A stretch of DNA of 64,000 bases from Streptomyces bicolor (GTDB taxonomy: Bacteria; Actinomycetota; Actinomycetes; Streptomycetales; Streptomycetaceae), in NCBI RefSeq assembly GCF_000719285.1, contig NZ_JOFS01000009.1:248001-312000 (forward strand), in the 5' to 3' direction. The translations under genes and the position numbers were made by a program. Each line of letters begins with the position of its first letter. Positions within the stretch are counted from its first letter, which is position 1. Shown here in pieces: positions 39,766-48,142 of the stretch. Under the pieces are notes generated by a model. It was not told the DNA's origin and searched no databases. It saw only the letters and a program-made list of their open reading frames with translations.

Positions 39766-40464
39766 GTGCTGCCAGGACGGGGACGAGACGGCCGTGCCGC
39801 CAGGCTTGCGCGCATCCTGGGCACCCGCACCGCGTGGTCGGCCATGGGTGACGGCGAGTTCTTCTGTCCCGGATGCGGGGGCGACCGCAACTACCAGCGG
39901 CTGACCGGACACCGCCGCTTCACTCTGCTCGGCGTGCCCGTGCTGCCGCGTGGGGAGACCGCCCCGGTCGTGGAGTGCGCGGCCTGTCGGCGTCACTTCG
40001 GCACCGACATCCTGGACCACCCGACCACGACCCGCTTCTCCGCGATGCTCCGCGACGCCGTGCACACCGTCGCCCTGGCGGTGCTGGCGGCGGGCGGCAC
40101 CTGTGCCCGTCCGTCCCTGGAGGCCGCGGCGGCCACGGTGCGGGCGGCCGGCTTCGACGACTGCACGGAGGAACAGCTCAACGCCCTGGTCGAGGCGCTG
40201 GCCGCGGACACCGGGCGGGTCTTCTCCGAGCCCTGCGGTGCCGGTCTGGCCATAGAGCTCCACGAGGCCCTCGACCCGCTCGCCCCGCACCTCGCCCCGG
40301 CCGGACGCGAGTCCATCCTGCTCCAGGGCGCCCGGATCGCCCTGGCCGACGGCCCCTACACGCCCGCCGAGCGCGACGTCCTGGCGACGGTCGGCGCCGC
40401 CCTCACCATCTGCGCCGAGGACGTGACCCGGCTGCTGGCCGCGGCGGCGCGCACACCGTCGTAG
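39766..40464 (+). CDS. TerB family (tellurite-resistance-like) protein
   Basis: A 232-residue protein with an N-terminal zinc ribbon (FFCPGCGGDRNYQRLTGH and VVECAACRRHFGTDIL, residues about 28-85) and a C-terminal TerB-like helical domain with acidic residues that may bind metal (GARIALADGPYTPAERDVLATVG near 200). GTG 39766 has GGAGGT five bases upstream, a strong ribosome site, whereas the longer frame from 39547 contains a repeat and the palindromic operators. TerB-fold proteins occur in stress and metal-response systems; here it is a single gene. The last codons lie in a 16-base tandem repeat array. Confidence 0.85.
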   Translation: MLPGRGRDGRAARLARILGTRTAWSAMGDGEFFCPGCGGDRNYQRLTGHRRFTLLGVPVLPRGETAPVVECAACRRHFGTDILDHPTTTRFSAMLRDAVHTVALAVLAAGGTCARPSLEAAAATVRAAGFDDCTEEQLNALVEALAADTGRVFSEPCGAGLAIELHEALDPLAPHLAPAGRESILLQGARIALADGPYTPAERDVLATVGAALTICAEDVTRLLAAAARTPS

Positions 40465-40515
40465 AGCCAACCGTCGTAGAACTCAACCGTCGTAGAACTC
40501 AACCGTCGTAGAACT
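40453..40515. repeat. 16-base tandem repeat array
   Basis: Four head-to-tail units of ACCGTCGTAGAACTCA (the first 15 bases long and divergent, ending GAGCCA; the last ending in G). The first unit contains the stop codon of the TerB-family gene; the rest is intergenic. Confidence 0.85.
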
Positions 40516-40709
40516 CGGCGGTACGAGACGACCGCCGCCTCGGCCCGGGCCCCGCGCTCTTCGCCCGCAGTACTCCCGGGGGAGTAATCCGGCCGTCCCG
40601 CCGCCCCCGGCAGTACCCCCGAACTCGCACCTGCGCCCGACGATCCGCCCCCGTCCCGCCGGGAGTCTGGAACCGATCCAGACATCCGGACCGGAGGGAG
40701 GCCCGTCAG

Positions 40710-42797
40710 ATGGGGGCCGTAAGGACAGCAGCGCGGCGACGGCGTGCCGTGCCCTGGCTCGTGCTGGGGCTGTGGATCGCCGTGCTCGCGATCGCCTCGC
40801 CGTTCGCGTCGAAGCTGGCGGACGCCCAGCGCGACCGTGCCATCGACTACCTGCCGGCGAGCGCCGACTCCACCCAGGTCGCGAAGATCCAGGACCGGTT
40901 GCCGGGTGGTGAGGCCACGGAGATGGTCGTCGTCTACCACCGTGACGGTGGGCTCACCGCGGCCGACAGGGCCACCGCCGCCGACCAGATCGACCGGATC
41001 GCCGGCGCGCACCAGCTCACCGCCCGGCCACAGGGCATCCCGTCGAAGGACGGCACCACCCTGATGTACCCGGTGGCCAGCACCGAGCCGGGCCAGGACG
41101 AGAAGGCCCGCGACGAACTCGTCCACGAGGTGCGGGACGTGGCGAAGGGCGGCGACGGACTGAGCGTCGAGGTCGGCGGCGAGGGGGCGCTCGCCACGGA
41201 TTCCGCCGAGGTCTTCAACTCGCTCGACGGGCCGCTGCTCTACACCACCGCGGCCGTCGTCGCGCTGCTGCTGATCCTCATCTACCGCAGCCCGTTCCTG
41301 TGGCTGGTGCCGCTCGCCGTCGCGGGCATGGCCGACTACCTGTCCATGGGCGTGGCATACGGGCTCCATCAGGGCTTCGGCACCTCGATCTCCGGCCAGA
41401 GCTCCGGGATCATGACGATCCTCGTCTTCGGCGCCGGCACCGACTACGCGCTGCTGCTCATCTCCCGGTACCGCGAGGAACTGCGCCGCATCGAGCGGCC
41501 GTACGACGCCATGGCCGCCGCGCTCAGGGGCTGCGGGCCCGCCGTGCTCGCCTCCTCCGGCACCGTCGCCGCCGGACTGCTGTGCCTGCTCGCCGCCGAC
41601 CTCAACTCCAGCCGGGGCATGGGCCCCCTCGGCACCGTCGGTGTGCTGTGCGCGCTCGCCGCGATGCTGACACTGCTGCCCGCGATCCTCGTCCTGCTGG
41701 GCCGACGCGTCTTCTGGCCGCTCGTGCCGCGCTTCGGCAGCACGCCCAAGGCCCGCAGGTCCCTGTTCACCGCGATGGGCAGCTCCGCCGGACGCCGGCC
41801 GATCACTGTGCTGGTGGGCGGCGCCGTCCTGCTCGGCGCCCTCGCGCTCGGCGCGCTGAACCTGCCCGGCAGCCTCAAGCAGGCGGACTCCTTCACCAGC
41901 AAGCCCGACGCCATCGCCGCCATGGAGACGCTGGCCGAGGCCTACCCCGAGCGGGGCACCCAGCCCATCACCGTCATCACGCCGGAAGACCGTGCCGACG
42001 ACACGCTCGCGTCGATCCGCGGTATCCGGGGCGTCGACAGCGCCCAAGAGGGACGTACCGGAGACGGCTGGACGGAGATCTCCGTCCTCGCCACGGCACC
42101 GCCCCAGTCAGCGGGGGAGACCGCCACCATCGAGGCCCTGCGCGACAGGCTCGACGGCTCCTTCGTCGGCGGGCCCAGCGCCGAGCAGATCGACCTGAAG
42201 GACACCAACGCCCGGGACACGACGATCGTCGTCCCGATCGTGCTGCTGTCCGTACTGCTGATCCTGATCGCCCTGCTGCGTTCGCTCGTCGCGCCGCTGA
42301 TCCTGGTGGGAGCCGTGGTCGCGGTGTGGGGCGCGGCGCTCGGCATCGGCGGACTCGTCTTCGGGCCGGTGTTCGGCTTCGAGGGCACGGATCCCGGGCT
42401 CGGACTGCTGTCCTTCGTGTTCCTGGTGGCTCTCGGCGTCGACTACGGCATCTTCCTGATGCACCGGATGCGCGAGGAGTGCCTGAACGGCGCCGAACCG
42501 GCGACTGCCGCGCTCACCGCGCTGCGCACGACGGGCGGCGTCATCGCCTCCGCCGGGCTCGTCCTCGCCGCCACCTTCGCGGTGCTCACCAGCATGCCGC
42601 TGGTACCGCTCGTCGAGCTGGGCTTCGTCATCGCGGTGGGCGTCCTGCTCGACACCTTCCTGGTGCGCACCTACCTGGTGACCAGCGCGAGCGTGGCGCT
42701 GCGGCGCAGGGTGTGGTGGCCGGGCCGGCTCGCCCGCACGCCCGAACCACCCGTCCCGCCGAAGGAACCGGAGCGCGTGGCCGTCTCCGCCCACTGA
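40710..42797 (+). CDS. MMPL family RND transporter
   Basis: A 695-residue exporter with about 12 membrane helices and two large periplasm-side loops (about residues 45-170 and 370-500), the MMPL/MmpL layout. The first MMPL domain carries FGAGTDYALLLISRYREEL near residue 245, the second FVFLVALGVDYGIFLMHRMREE near 575; the conserved Asp in GTDY and GVDY is the proton relay. Such proteins export lipids or toxic compounds. GGAGGGAG lies before ATG 40710. The two-component genes 55 bases downstream are probably co-transcribed and regulate it. Confidence 0.92.
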   Translation: MGAVRTAARRRRAVPWLVLGLWIAVLAIASPFASKLADAQRDRAIDYLPASADSTQVAKIQDRLPGGEATEMVVVYHRDGGLTAADRATAADQIDRIAGAHQLTARPQGIPSKDGTTLMYPVASTEPGQDEKARDELVHEVRDVAKGGDGLSVEVGGEGALATDSAEVFNSLDGPLLYTTAAVVALLLILIYRSPFLWLVPLAVAGMADYLSMGVAYGLHQGFGTSISGQSSGIMTILVFGAGTDYALLLISRYREELRRIERPYDAMAAALRGCGPAVLASSGTVAAGLLCLLAADLNSSRGMGPLGTVGVLCALAAMLTLLPAILVLLGRRVFWPLVPRFGSTPKARRSLFTAMGSSAGRRPITVLVGGAVLLGALALGALNLPGSLKQADSFTSKPDAIAAMETLAEAYPERGTQPITVITPEDRADDTLASIRGIRGVDSAQEGRTGDGWTEISVLATAPPQSAGETATIEALRDRLDGSFVGGPSAEQIDLKDTNARDTTIVVPIVLLSVLLILIALLRSLVAPLILVGAVVAVWGAALGIGGLVFGPVFGFEGTDPGLGLLSFVFLVALGVDYGIFLMHRMREECLNGAEPATAALTALRTTGGVIASAGLVLAATFAVLTSMPLVPLVELGFVIAVGVLLDTFLVRTYLVTSASVALRRRVWWPGRLARTPEPPVPPKEPERVAVSAH

Positions 42798-42852
42798 CCC
42801 GACCGGCGCCCCTGACTCCCCAAGGGGCGCCCCGCTCACGGAAGATGAGCCC

Positions 42853-44088
42853 GTGCAGGAAACCACGACAGCGGCGCGTCCCCGCCTCGGCGAGCGGACC
42901 ATGGCGGCGATCAACCGCGACCCCCTGACCGCCCCGCACCGCACCCGCAACGACGCGCTGCTGGCCGCGGCCTGGGCCGCCCTCGCCGTGGTCACCGCCC
43001 GGCTCGGCGACCACGGGCTGCGGCCCGACGCGCTCGGCTGGACCCTGCTGCTCGCCGCGCACGTGCCCCTCGTGTGGCGACGCCGCCGTCCCATGCCGGT
43101 CATGCTCGTGGTGCTGGTCTGCATCGCCCCGTACCACGCCCTCGACAACAACCACGCCGCGCCCATCCCCGCGACCATGGTGGTGCTCTACACCGTCGCG
43201 GCGACGGGCACGGTGCGCCGCACGCTGCTCGTCGGCACCGGCGTCCTCGGCGTGACGCTGGCCATCAACGCCTTCACCAACCCCGACGGGACCATGGAGG
43301 TCCTGCGGATCTCCGGCTGGGTCGTCGCGGTCCTGTTCTGCGGTATCGACGTCCGCTACTACCGCCAGTACGTCCGCTCCATCGTCGAACGCGCCGAACG
43401 CGCCGAACGCACCCGCGAGGAGGAGGCCCGCCGCCGCGTCGCCGAGGAACGCCTGCGCATCGCCCGCGACCTGCACGACCTGCTCGCGCACAGCATCACG
43501 CTCATCGGCGTGCAGACGTCGGTGGCCGCGCACGTCCTGGCCGCCGACCCGGAGCGGCTGGACCGCGAGACGATCGCCAAGTCGCTCGACGACATCGCCG
43601 AGACCTGCCGCACCGCACGCGGTGAACTCCGTACGACACTGGACGTCCTGCGCGAACAGGGCGTGGCCGGCGAGGCGCGCGGCCCGCTGCCCGGGCTCGA
43701 CGGAGTACCGGACCTGGTGGAGGCGGCGCGGCTGGCCGGGGCGCGGGTGCAGTCGGAGGTACGGGCGCGGGAGGCGCCGCCCGCCGTGGGCGCGGCCGCG
43801 TACCGGATCGTGCAGGAGGCGCTGACGAACGTCGTCCGGCACGCGGGGTCCGAACCGGCCGTACGCGTCGAGCTGTACGAGGAGCGGGGCGCCCTGCGGG
43901 TGTCGGTCACCGACGACGGCCCGTGCCCCGCCGCCGTTGCTGCGAACAGCCCCGGCTACGGCCTCGTCGGCATGCGCGAGCGGGCCCGCAGCGTGGGTGG
44001 CACACTCGACGCCGGGCCGCGACGCGAGGGGGGTTTCGAGGTGAGGGCCGTACTGCCCGTCGGAACGGACCGGGAGGGGAACCGATGA
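42853..44088 (+). CDS. NarL-type sensor histidine kinase
   Basis: A 411-residue kinase with four or five N-terminal membrane helices (residues about 35-170), a coiled segment (ERAERAERTREEEARRRVAEE), the HisKA_3 dimerisation domain with phospho-acceptor His208 in RIARDLHDLLAHS, and a C-terminal HATPase_c domain (NVVRHAGSEPAV, GYGLVGMRERARSVGG). There is no large extracellular sensor domain, so the signal is probably sensed in or near the membrane. GTG start. It overlaps the response regulator gene by four bases, and the pair follows the MMPL transporter gene. Confidence 0.93.
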   Translation: MQETTTAARPRLGERTMAAINRDPLTAPHRTRNDALLAAAWAALAVVTARLGDHGLRPDALGWTLLLAAHVPLVWRRRRPMPVMLVVLVCIAPYHALDNNHAAPIPATMVVLYTVAATGTVRRTLLVGTGVLGVTLAINAFTNPDGTMEVLRISGWVVAVLFCGIDVRYYRQYVRSIVERAERAERTREEEARRRVAEERLRIARDLHDLLAHSITLIGVQTSVAAHVLAADPERLDRETIAKSLDDIAETCRTARGELRTTLDVLREQGVAGEARGPLPGLDGVPDLVEAARLAGARVQSEVRAREAPPAVGAAAYRIVQEALTNVVRHAGSEPAVRVELYEERGALRVSVTDDGPCPAAVAANSPGYGLVGMRERARSVGGTLDAGPRREGGFEVRAVLPVGTDREGNR

Positions 44089-44744
44089 TCCGCGTGCTGC
44101 TCGCGGACGACCAGACGCTGGTGCGGGAGGCGTTCGCCATGCTGGTCGAGTCGGCCCCGGACATGGAGGTCGTCGGCCAGGCGGGCACTGGCCGGGAGGC
44201 CGCCGAACTGGTCCGCAGCGCCCGCGCCGACCTGGTCGTGATGGACATCCGCATGCCCGATCTGGACGGCATCGAGGCGACCCGGCTCATCGCGGCCGAC
44301 GAGGACCTGGCCGGGGTGCGGGTCCTGGTCCTCACCACCTACGACACCGACGAGAACATCGTGGACGCACTGCGCGCCGGCGCCTCCGGATTCCTCGTCA
44401 AGGACACCCGTCCGGCCGAACTCCTCGACGCCATCCGCACGGTGGCGGCGGGGGAGGCCCTCCTGTCACCGGGTCCGACCGCACGGCTGATCGAGCGTTT
44501 CCTGCGCAGCCCCTCCGCACCCACCACCGCCGGGCCCGAATGCCTGTCCGAACGTGAACGCGAAGTGCTGACGCTGGTCGCGCGCGGTCTCAACAACACG
44601 GAGATAGCGGAGGCGTTGGGACTGAGCCCGCTGACGGCGAAGACCCACGTCAGCCGCATCATGGGCAAGCTGGGGGCGCGGGACCGGGCGCAGTTGGTCA
44701 TCGTGGCGTATGAGTCAGGAATGGTGTCACCGGGGAGTCTGTGA
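44085..44744 (+). CDS. LuxR/NarL-type response regulator
   Basis: A 219-residue response regulator. Receiver domain residues 1-120 with acidic pocket DD (8-9), phospho-acceptor Asp54 in DLVVMDIRMPD and Lys in FLVKDTRP; C-terminal LuxR helix-turn-helix with LSEREREVLTLVARGLNNTEIAEALGLS near 160-180. ATG 44085 overlaps the kinase stop (ATGA). It most likely controls the MMPL operon (inference from gene order). Confidence 0.94.
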   Translation: MIRVLLADDQTLVREAFAMLVESAPDMEVVGQAGTGREAAELVRSARADLVVMDIRMPDLDGIEATRLIAADEDLAGVRVLVLTTYDTDENIVDALRAGASGFLVKDTRPAELLDAIRTVAAGEALLSPGPTARLIERFLRSPSAPTTAGPECLSEREREVLTLVARGLNNTEIAEALGLSPLTAKTHVSRIMGKLGARDRAQLVIVAYESGMVSPGSL

Positions 44745-44783
44745 CGGACAGGTCAAAGTCTGACCCTCCGTCAAGGGAGCTCG

Positions 44784-45974
44784 ATGACCATCCTGAGCCG
44801 CACACTCCTGGCCACCGCAGTACTCCTGACCACTCCGCTCACCACGGCCGGCACCGCGTCGGCGGGCACCGGCTGCACGTCGTCCCTCCCGTACGTCTCG
44901 GGCGAGGGCGGCTACGACACGTACCGCATCCCGGCGACGATCACGACCCCGCGCGGCACGGTTCTGGCCTTCGCCGAGGGCCGGCACGACAGCGCGGGGG
45001 ACACCGGAGACATCGATGTCGTCCTCAGACGCTCCACCGACGGCGGCTGCACCTGGGGCCCGCTGACGGTGGTCGCCGCCGGGGAGGGGGACACCCGCGG
45101 CAATCCGGCGCCGGTGGTGGATCCGCGCACGGGCACGGTCGTGCTGGTCACCTCCTACAACAGCGGTGATGTGACGGAGGCGGAGATCATGCGGGGCGAG
45201 GCGACGCCGGAGGAGAGCCGCCGGGTGTTCGTCCAGCGGAGCCTGGACGACGGGCGGCACTTCTCCTCCCCCCGGGACATCACGCGGCAGGTGAAGCCGG
45301 CGAACTGGCGCTGGTACGCGACGGGCCCGGGGCACGCGATCGCGCTCACGCGGGGCGAGCACGCGGGACGCCTGGTCGTCCCGTCGAACCACTCGGCGGC
45401 CCCGGCGCCCGGCTCCGCCGACACCGGCCAGGAGCCCAAGTACTACGGCGCGCACGCCATCTACAGCGACGACGCCGGTCTCACCTGGCACATGGGCTTC
45501 GTCGACGCCTCCTACGACGGTTACAGCAACGCCAACGAGTCGACCGCCGCCGAACTCCCCGACGGCCGTCTGTACTTCAACTCCCGCGACCAGCACGGCA
45601 CCAGCAGCGGCAACCGTCTCGACGGCCACTCCAGCGACGGCGGCGAGACGCTGGACCGCCCGTACACCGTCCAGCCCGCCCTGAACGACGTCCCGGTGGT
45701 GCAGGCGAGTGTCCTCCAACTCCCCGGGCGCGGAGGCCCGTTGCTGTTCTCCGGTCCGTCCGTTCCCACCGCCCGCCAGTCGATGGCTGTGTGGCGCAGT
45801 ACGGACGGCGGGGCGACCTTCACGAAGGCGCTGACGCTGTCTCAGCGGCGGGCGGCGTACTCCGACCTGGTGCGGGTGGACCGGCGTACGGTCGGGATCC
45901 TGTACGAGACGGGGGAGACGGGGACGTACGAGACGATCGAGTTCCGGAGGTTGCCGGTGACGGACCTGGGCTAG
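44784..45974 (+). CDS. Secreted sialidase (GH33-type)
   Basis: A 396-residue exo-alpha-sialidase-like protein with a signal peptide (SRTLLATAVLLTTPLTTAGTASA, cleavage after about residue 27). The YRIP motif with the first catalytic Arg (about Arg48) is near the mature N-terminus, and several Asp-box repeats (STDGGCTW, SLDDGRHF, SDDAGLTW, STDGGATF) mark the six-bladed propeller; NPAPVVDPRTG and YSNANESTAAELPDGRLYFNSR hold acidic and Arg residues typical of GH33. It should release sialic acid from glycoconjugates outside the cell. GGGAG is eight bases before the ATG. It converges on the aldolase/ABC operon that could use the product. Confidence 0.87.
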   Translation: MTILSRTLLATAVLLTTPLTTAGTASAGTGCTSSLPYVSGEGGYDTYRIPATITTPRGTVLAFAEGRHDSAGDTGDIDVVLRRSTDGGCTWGPLTVVAAGEGDTRGNPAPVVDPRTGTVVLVTSYNSGDVTEAEIMRGEATPEESRRVFVQRSLDDGRHFSSPRDITRQVKPANWRWYATGPGHAIALTRGEHAGRLVVPSNHSAAPAPGSADTGQEPKYYGAHAIYSDDAGLTWHMGFVDASYDGYSNANESTAAELPDGRLYFNSRDQHGTSSGNRLDGHSSDGGETLDRPYTVQPALNDVPVVQASVLQLPGRGGPLLFSGPSVPTARQSMAVWRSTDGGATFTKALTLSQRRAAYSDLVRVDRRTVGILYETGETGTYETIEFRRLPVTDLG

Positions 45975-46040
45975 CGGGCGCGGCCGGGTGTTTTCTCGCC
46001 CCCGCCGCCCCTGGGGGGCTCTGCCCCCTGGACCCCCGCT

Positions 46041-46089
46041 CCTCAAACGCCGGAGGGGCTGACTTACTCAGCCCGTCCGGCGTTTGAGG
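46041..46089. terminator. Bidirectional terminator between sialidase and aldolase genes
   Basis: Left arm 46041-46062 and right arm 46068-46089 pair at 21 of 22 positions around a five-base loop (CTTAC). It lies between two convergent genes and is built from two opposed copies of repeat family A. Confidence 0.8.
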
Positions 46090-46139
46090 ACGAGGCCCTT
46101 TCGGGGCCGAAGCGGGGGTCTGGGGGCGGCAGCCCCCAG
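46068..46139. repeat. Dispersed palindromic repeat, family A (copy 2)
   Basis: A 72-base copy matching the reverse complement of 5055-5126 at 71 positions. A shorter partial copy in the opposite direction (about 46017-46062) precedes it. The next 33 bases (46137-46169) recur at 53805-53837. Confidence 0.9.
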
Positions 46140-46178
46140 GGATGGGACGGGTAGGGGCGGCGGGGGCGAGAAAAGCCG

Positions 46179-47114
46179 CTACAGCAACCCCGCACCGGCC
46201 AGAAACTTCCCCACCCGCTCCACCTCCTCCGGCGACAACGGCACCTGAGGCTCCGCCGTCGCCGGACACCCGATGACCCCCCGCAGATACAGCGCCGCCT
46301 TGAACGCCCCCAGCGCCGACGAACTGCCCCCCATCCGCCCCGGATCCCCGACCGTCACCATCCCGAACAGCGCACACAACCGCTCCTGTTCCGACCGCGC
46401 CCGCTCCCAGTCACCCGCGCGGCACAGCCGATCGAGGTGCACGTAACCGTGCGGATCGACGTTGGCGAGCCCCGGCACCGCCCCGTCGGCCCCGATCGCG
46501 AGCGCCGCGTCGACGACGAGCTCCGACCCGGTCAGCACACTGAAGCGCCGGACGTCGGGACGGACACGTGCGCCGGTGACGACCTCGCGGAAACCGGCGA
46601 GGTCGCCGCTGGAGTCCTTCAGACCGGCGAGGGTGCCCTCGGCCGCGAGGTCCAGGATCACGTCGGCGGGAAGCTTGGTGTGGACGGAGGCCGGGAGGTC
46701 GTAGGCGATGACCGGGACCGGCGAGGCCGCCGCGATCAGGCGGTAGTGGCGGGCGATCTCGGCGCGGTGGGTCCGGGCGTAGAAGGGGGCGGTCGCCACG
46801 ACCGCGTCCGCACCGGCGCCGGCGACCTCGCGGACATGGTCCAGCACCCTCGGCGTCGTCATGTCGATCACCCCGGCCAGCACCGGAAGCTGCCCCGCGA
46901 CATGCCCGGCCACCGACTCCACCACCAGCCTGCGCTGCCGGTCCGTCAGATACGCCGCCTCCGACGTCGAGCCCAGCACGAACAGGCCGTGCACCCCGCC
47001 CTCCACCAGGTGGTCGACCAGCCTGAGCAGTGAGGGGACGTCCACCTCGCGGTCCGGCGTCAGGGGCGTGCAGACGGGCGGGACGACACCGGTCAACGGG
47101 GTGGGGAAATTCAT
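46179..47114 (-). CDS. DHDPS/NanA-family aldolase
   Basis: A 311-residue pyruvate-dependent class I aldolase. The substrate loop reads VLGSTSEAAYLT near residue 48, the Tyr motif AYDLPASV near 138, and the Schiff-base Lys GLKDSSGD near 165. It is not the biosynthetic DapA type, as the usual GTTGE loop is altered. N-acetylneuraminate lyase or a related sugar-acid aldolase is the likely activity, given the sialidase gene facing it and the importer operon upstream of it (inference). ATG 47114 overlaps the stop of the ABC ATPase gene. Confidence 0.85.
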   Translation of the reverse strand: MNFPTPLTGVVPPVCTPLTPDREVDVPSLLRLVDHLVEGGVHGLFVLGSTSEAAYLTDRQRRLVVESVAGHVAGQLPVLAGVIDMTTPRVLDHVREVAGAGADAVVATAPFYARTHRAEIARHYRLIAAASPVPVIAYDLPASVHTKLPADVILDLAAEGTLAGLKDSSGDLAGFREVVTGARVRPDVRRFSVLTGSELVVDAALAIGADGAVPGLANVDPHGYVHLDRLCRAGDWERARSEQERLCALFGMVTVGDPGRMGGSSSALGAFKAALYLRGVIGCPATAEPQVPLSPEEVERVGKFLAGAGLL

Positions 47115-48142
47115 GAAGGCTCCCTGGTGGACGCGGCCTGGGTCACCAGGTCACGGGTCGACTGGTCCTCCTCCACAGGATGGTGGCAGCGGTACCGGTG
47201 CCCCGGGATGGACGCACCGGAAATTTCGGGCATCGCCTCGGCGCACACCTCGGTCGCCTTCCAGCATCGCGTGCGAAACGGGCACCCGCTCGGCGGCCGC
47301 GTCGCCGACGGCACCGGCCCGACCAGCGGAATCGGGTCGATCGGGTCGATCAGGCCGGGTGTGGCGGAGAAGAGGGCGCGGGTGTAGGGGTGCCGGGCCC
47401 GGTCGGTCACCCGGTCGGCCGGGGCCTCCTCGACGATCCGGCCCAGGTACATCGTGATCACGCGGTCACTCATCCGCCGTACCGTCTGGATGTCGTGCGA
47501 GACGAAGACCAGGGCGAGGCCCAGCCGCTCCTTCAGGTCGAGGAGGAGGTTCAGGATCTGGGCGCGGACCGACACGTCCAGCGCGCTCGTCGGCTCGTCG
47601 GCCACCACCAGCTCGGGGTCCAGGGCGAGCGCCCGGGCGATGGCGACGCGCTGGCGCTGACCGCCCGACAGCTGGCCGGGCAGGGCGTCGGTGAGGGCGC
47701 GCGGGAGGCCGACCAAGGACATCAGCTCCCGTACCCGCTCCTCACGCCCCGGCTTCGTCCCCCGGTCGTGCACATCCAGGGGGTCCCGCAGTATCTGCCG
47801 GACCGTCAGCCGGCGGTTCAACGCCGTCGAGGGGTCCTGGAAGATCATCCCGGTTCCGGCGCCGACGGCGGTCCTGCGCTCGGCCGGGCTCATCGCCCAC
47901 AGGTCGCGCCCCCGGAAGGCCACCGTCCCCTCCGTCGGCCGCTGCACCCCCACCAGCACCTTCGCCAGCGTCGACTTGCCGCACCCCGACTCCCCGACCA
48001 CGCCCACCGTCTCGCCGGGCGCGATGACGAGATCGGCGCCGGTCAGGGCGAACACCTTGTCCCGGGTGAACAGTCCCCCGCTGCGCGCCTTGTGCACGAC
48101 GTGCGCGTCGGACAGCTCCACCAGCGCGTTCTCCGGACTCAC
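47111..48142 (-). CDS. Opp/Dpp-type ABC transporter ATP-binding protein (F-type)
   Basis: A 343-residue ATPase. Walker [15 protein letters not shown] near residue 52, signature [15 protein letters not shown] near 160, Walker B LVVADEPTSALDV near 182, H-loop FVSHDI; the C-terminal oligopeptide-type extension carries an iron-sulfur-like CPFRTRCWKATEVC and CHHP cysteine cluster. GTG start overlapping the stop of the fused permease-ATPase gene (GTGA). It forms the second nucleotide-binding domain of the importer encoded at 47111-52722. Confidence 0.93.
   Translation of the reverse strand: MSPENALVELSDAHVVHKARSGGLFTRDKVFALTGADLVIAPGETVGVVGESGCGKSTLAKVLVGVQRPTEGTVAFRGRDLWAMSPAERRTAVGAGTGMIFQDPSTALNRRLTVRQILRDPLDVHDRGTKPGREERVRELMSLVGLPRALTDALPGQLSGGQRQRVAIARALALDPELVVADEPTSALDVSVRAQILNLLLDLKERLGLALVFVSHDIQTVRRMSDRVITMYLGRIVEEAPADRVTDRARHPYTRALFSATPGLIDPIDPIPLVGPVPSATRPPSGCPFRTRCWKATEVCAEAMPEISGASIPGHRYRCHHPVEEDQSTRDLVTQAASTREPS

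Noticed and set aside
40453..40515. CRISPR-like repeats
   Set aside because: The units are 16 bases, abut without spacers and begin in a stop codon. No cas genes are present in the window.
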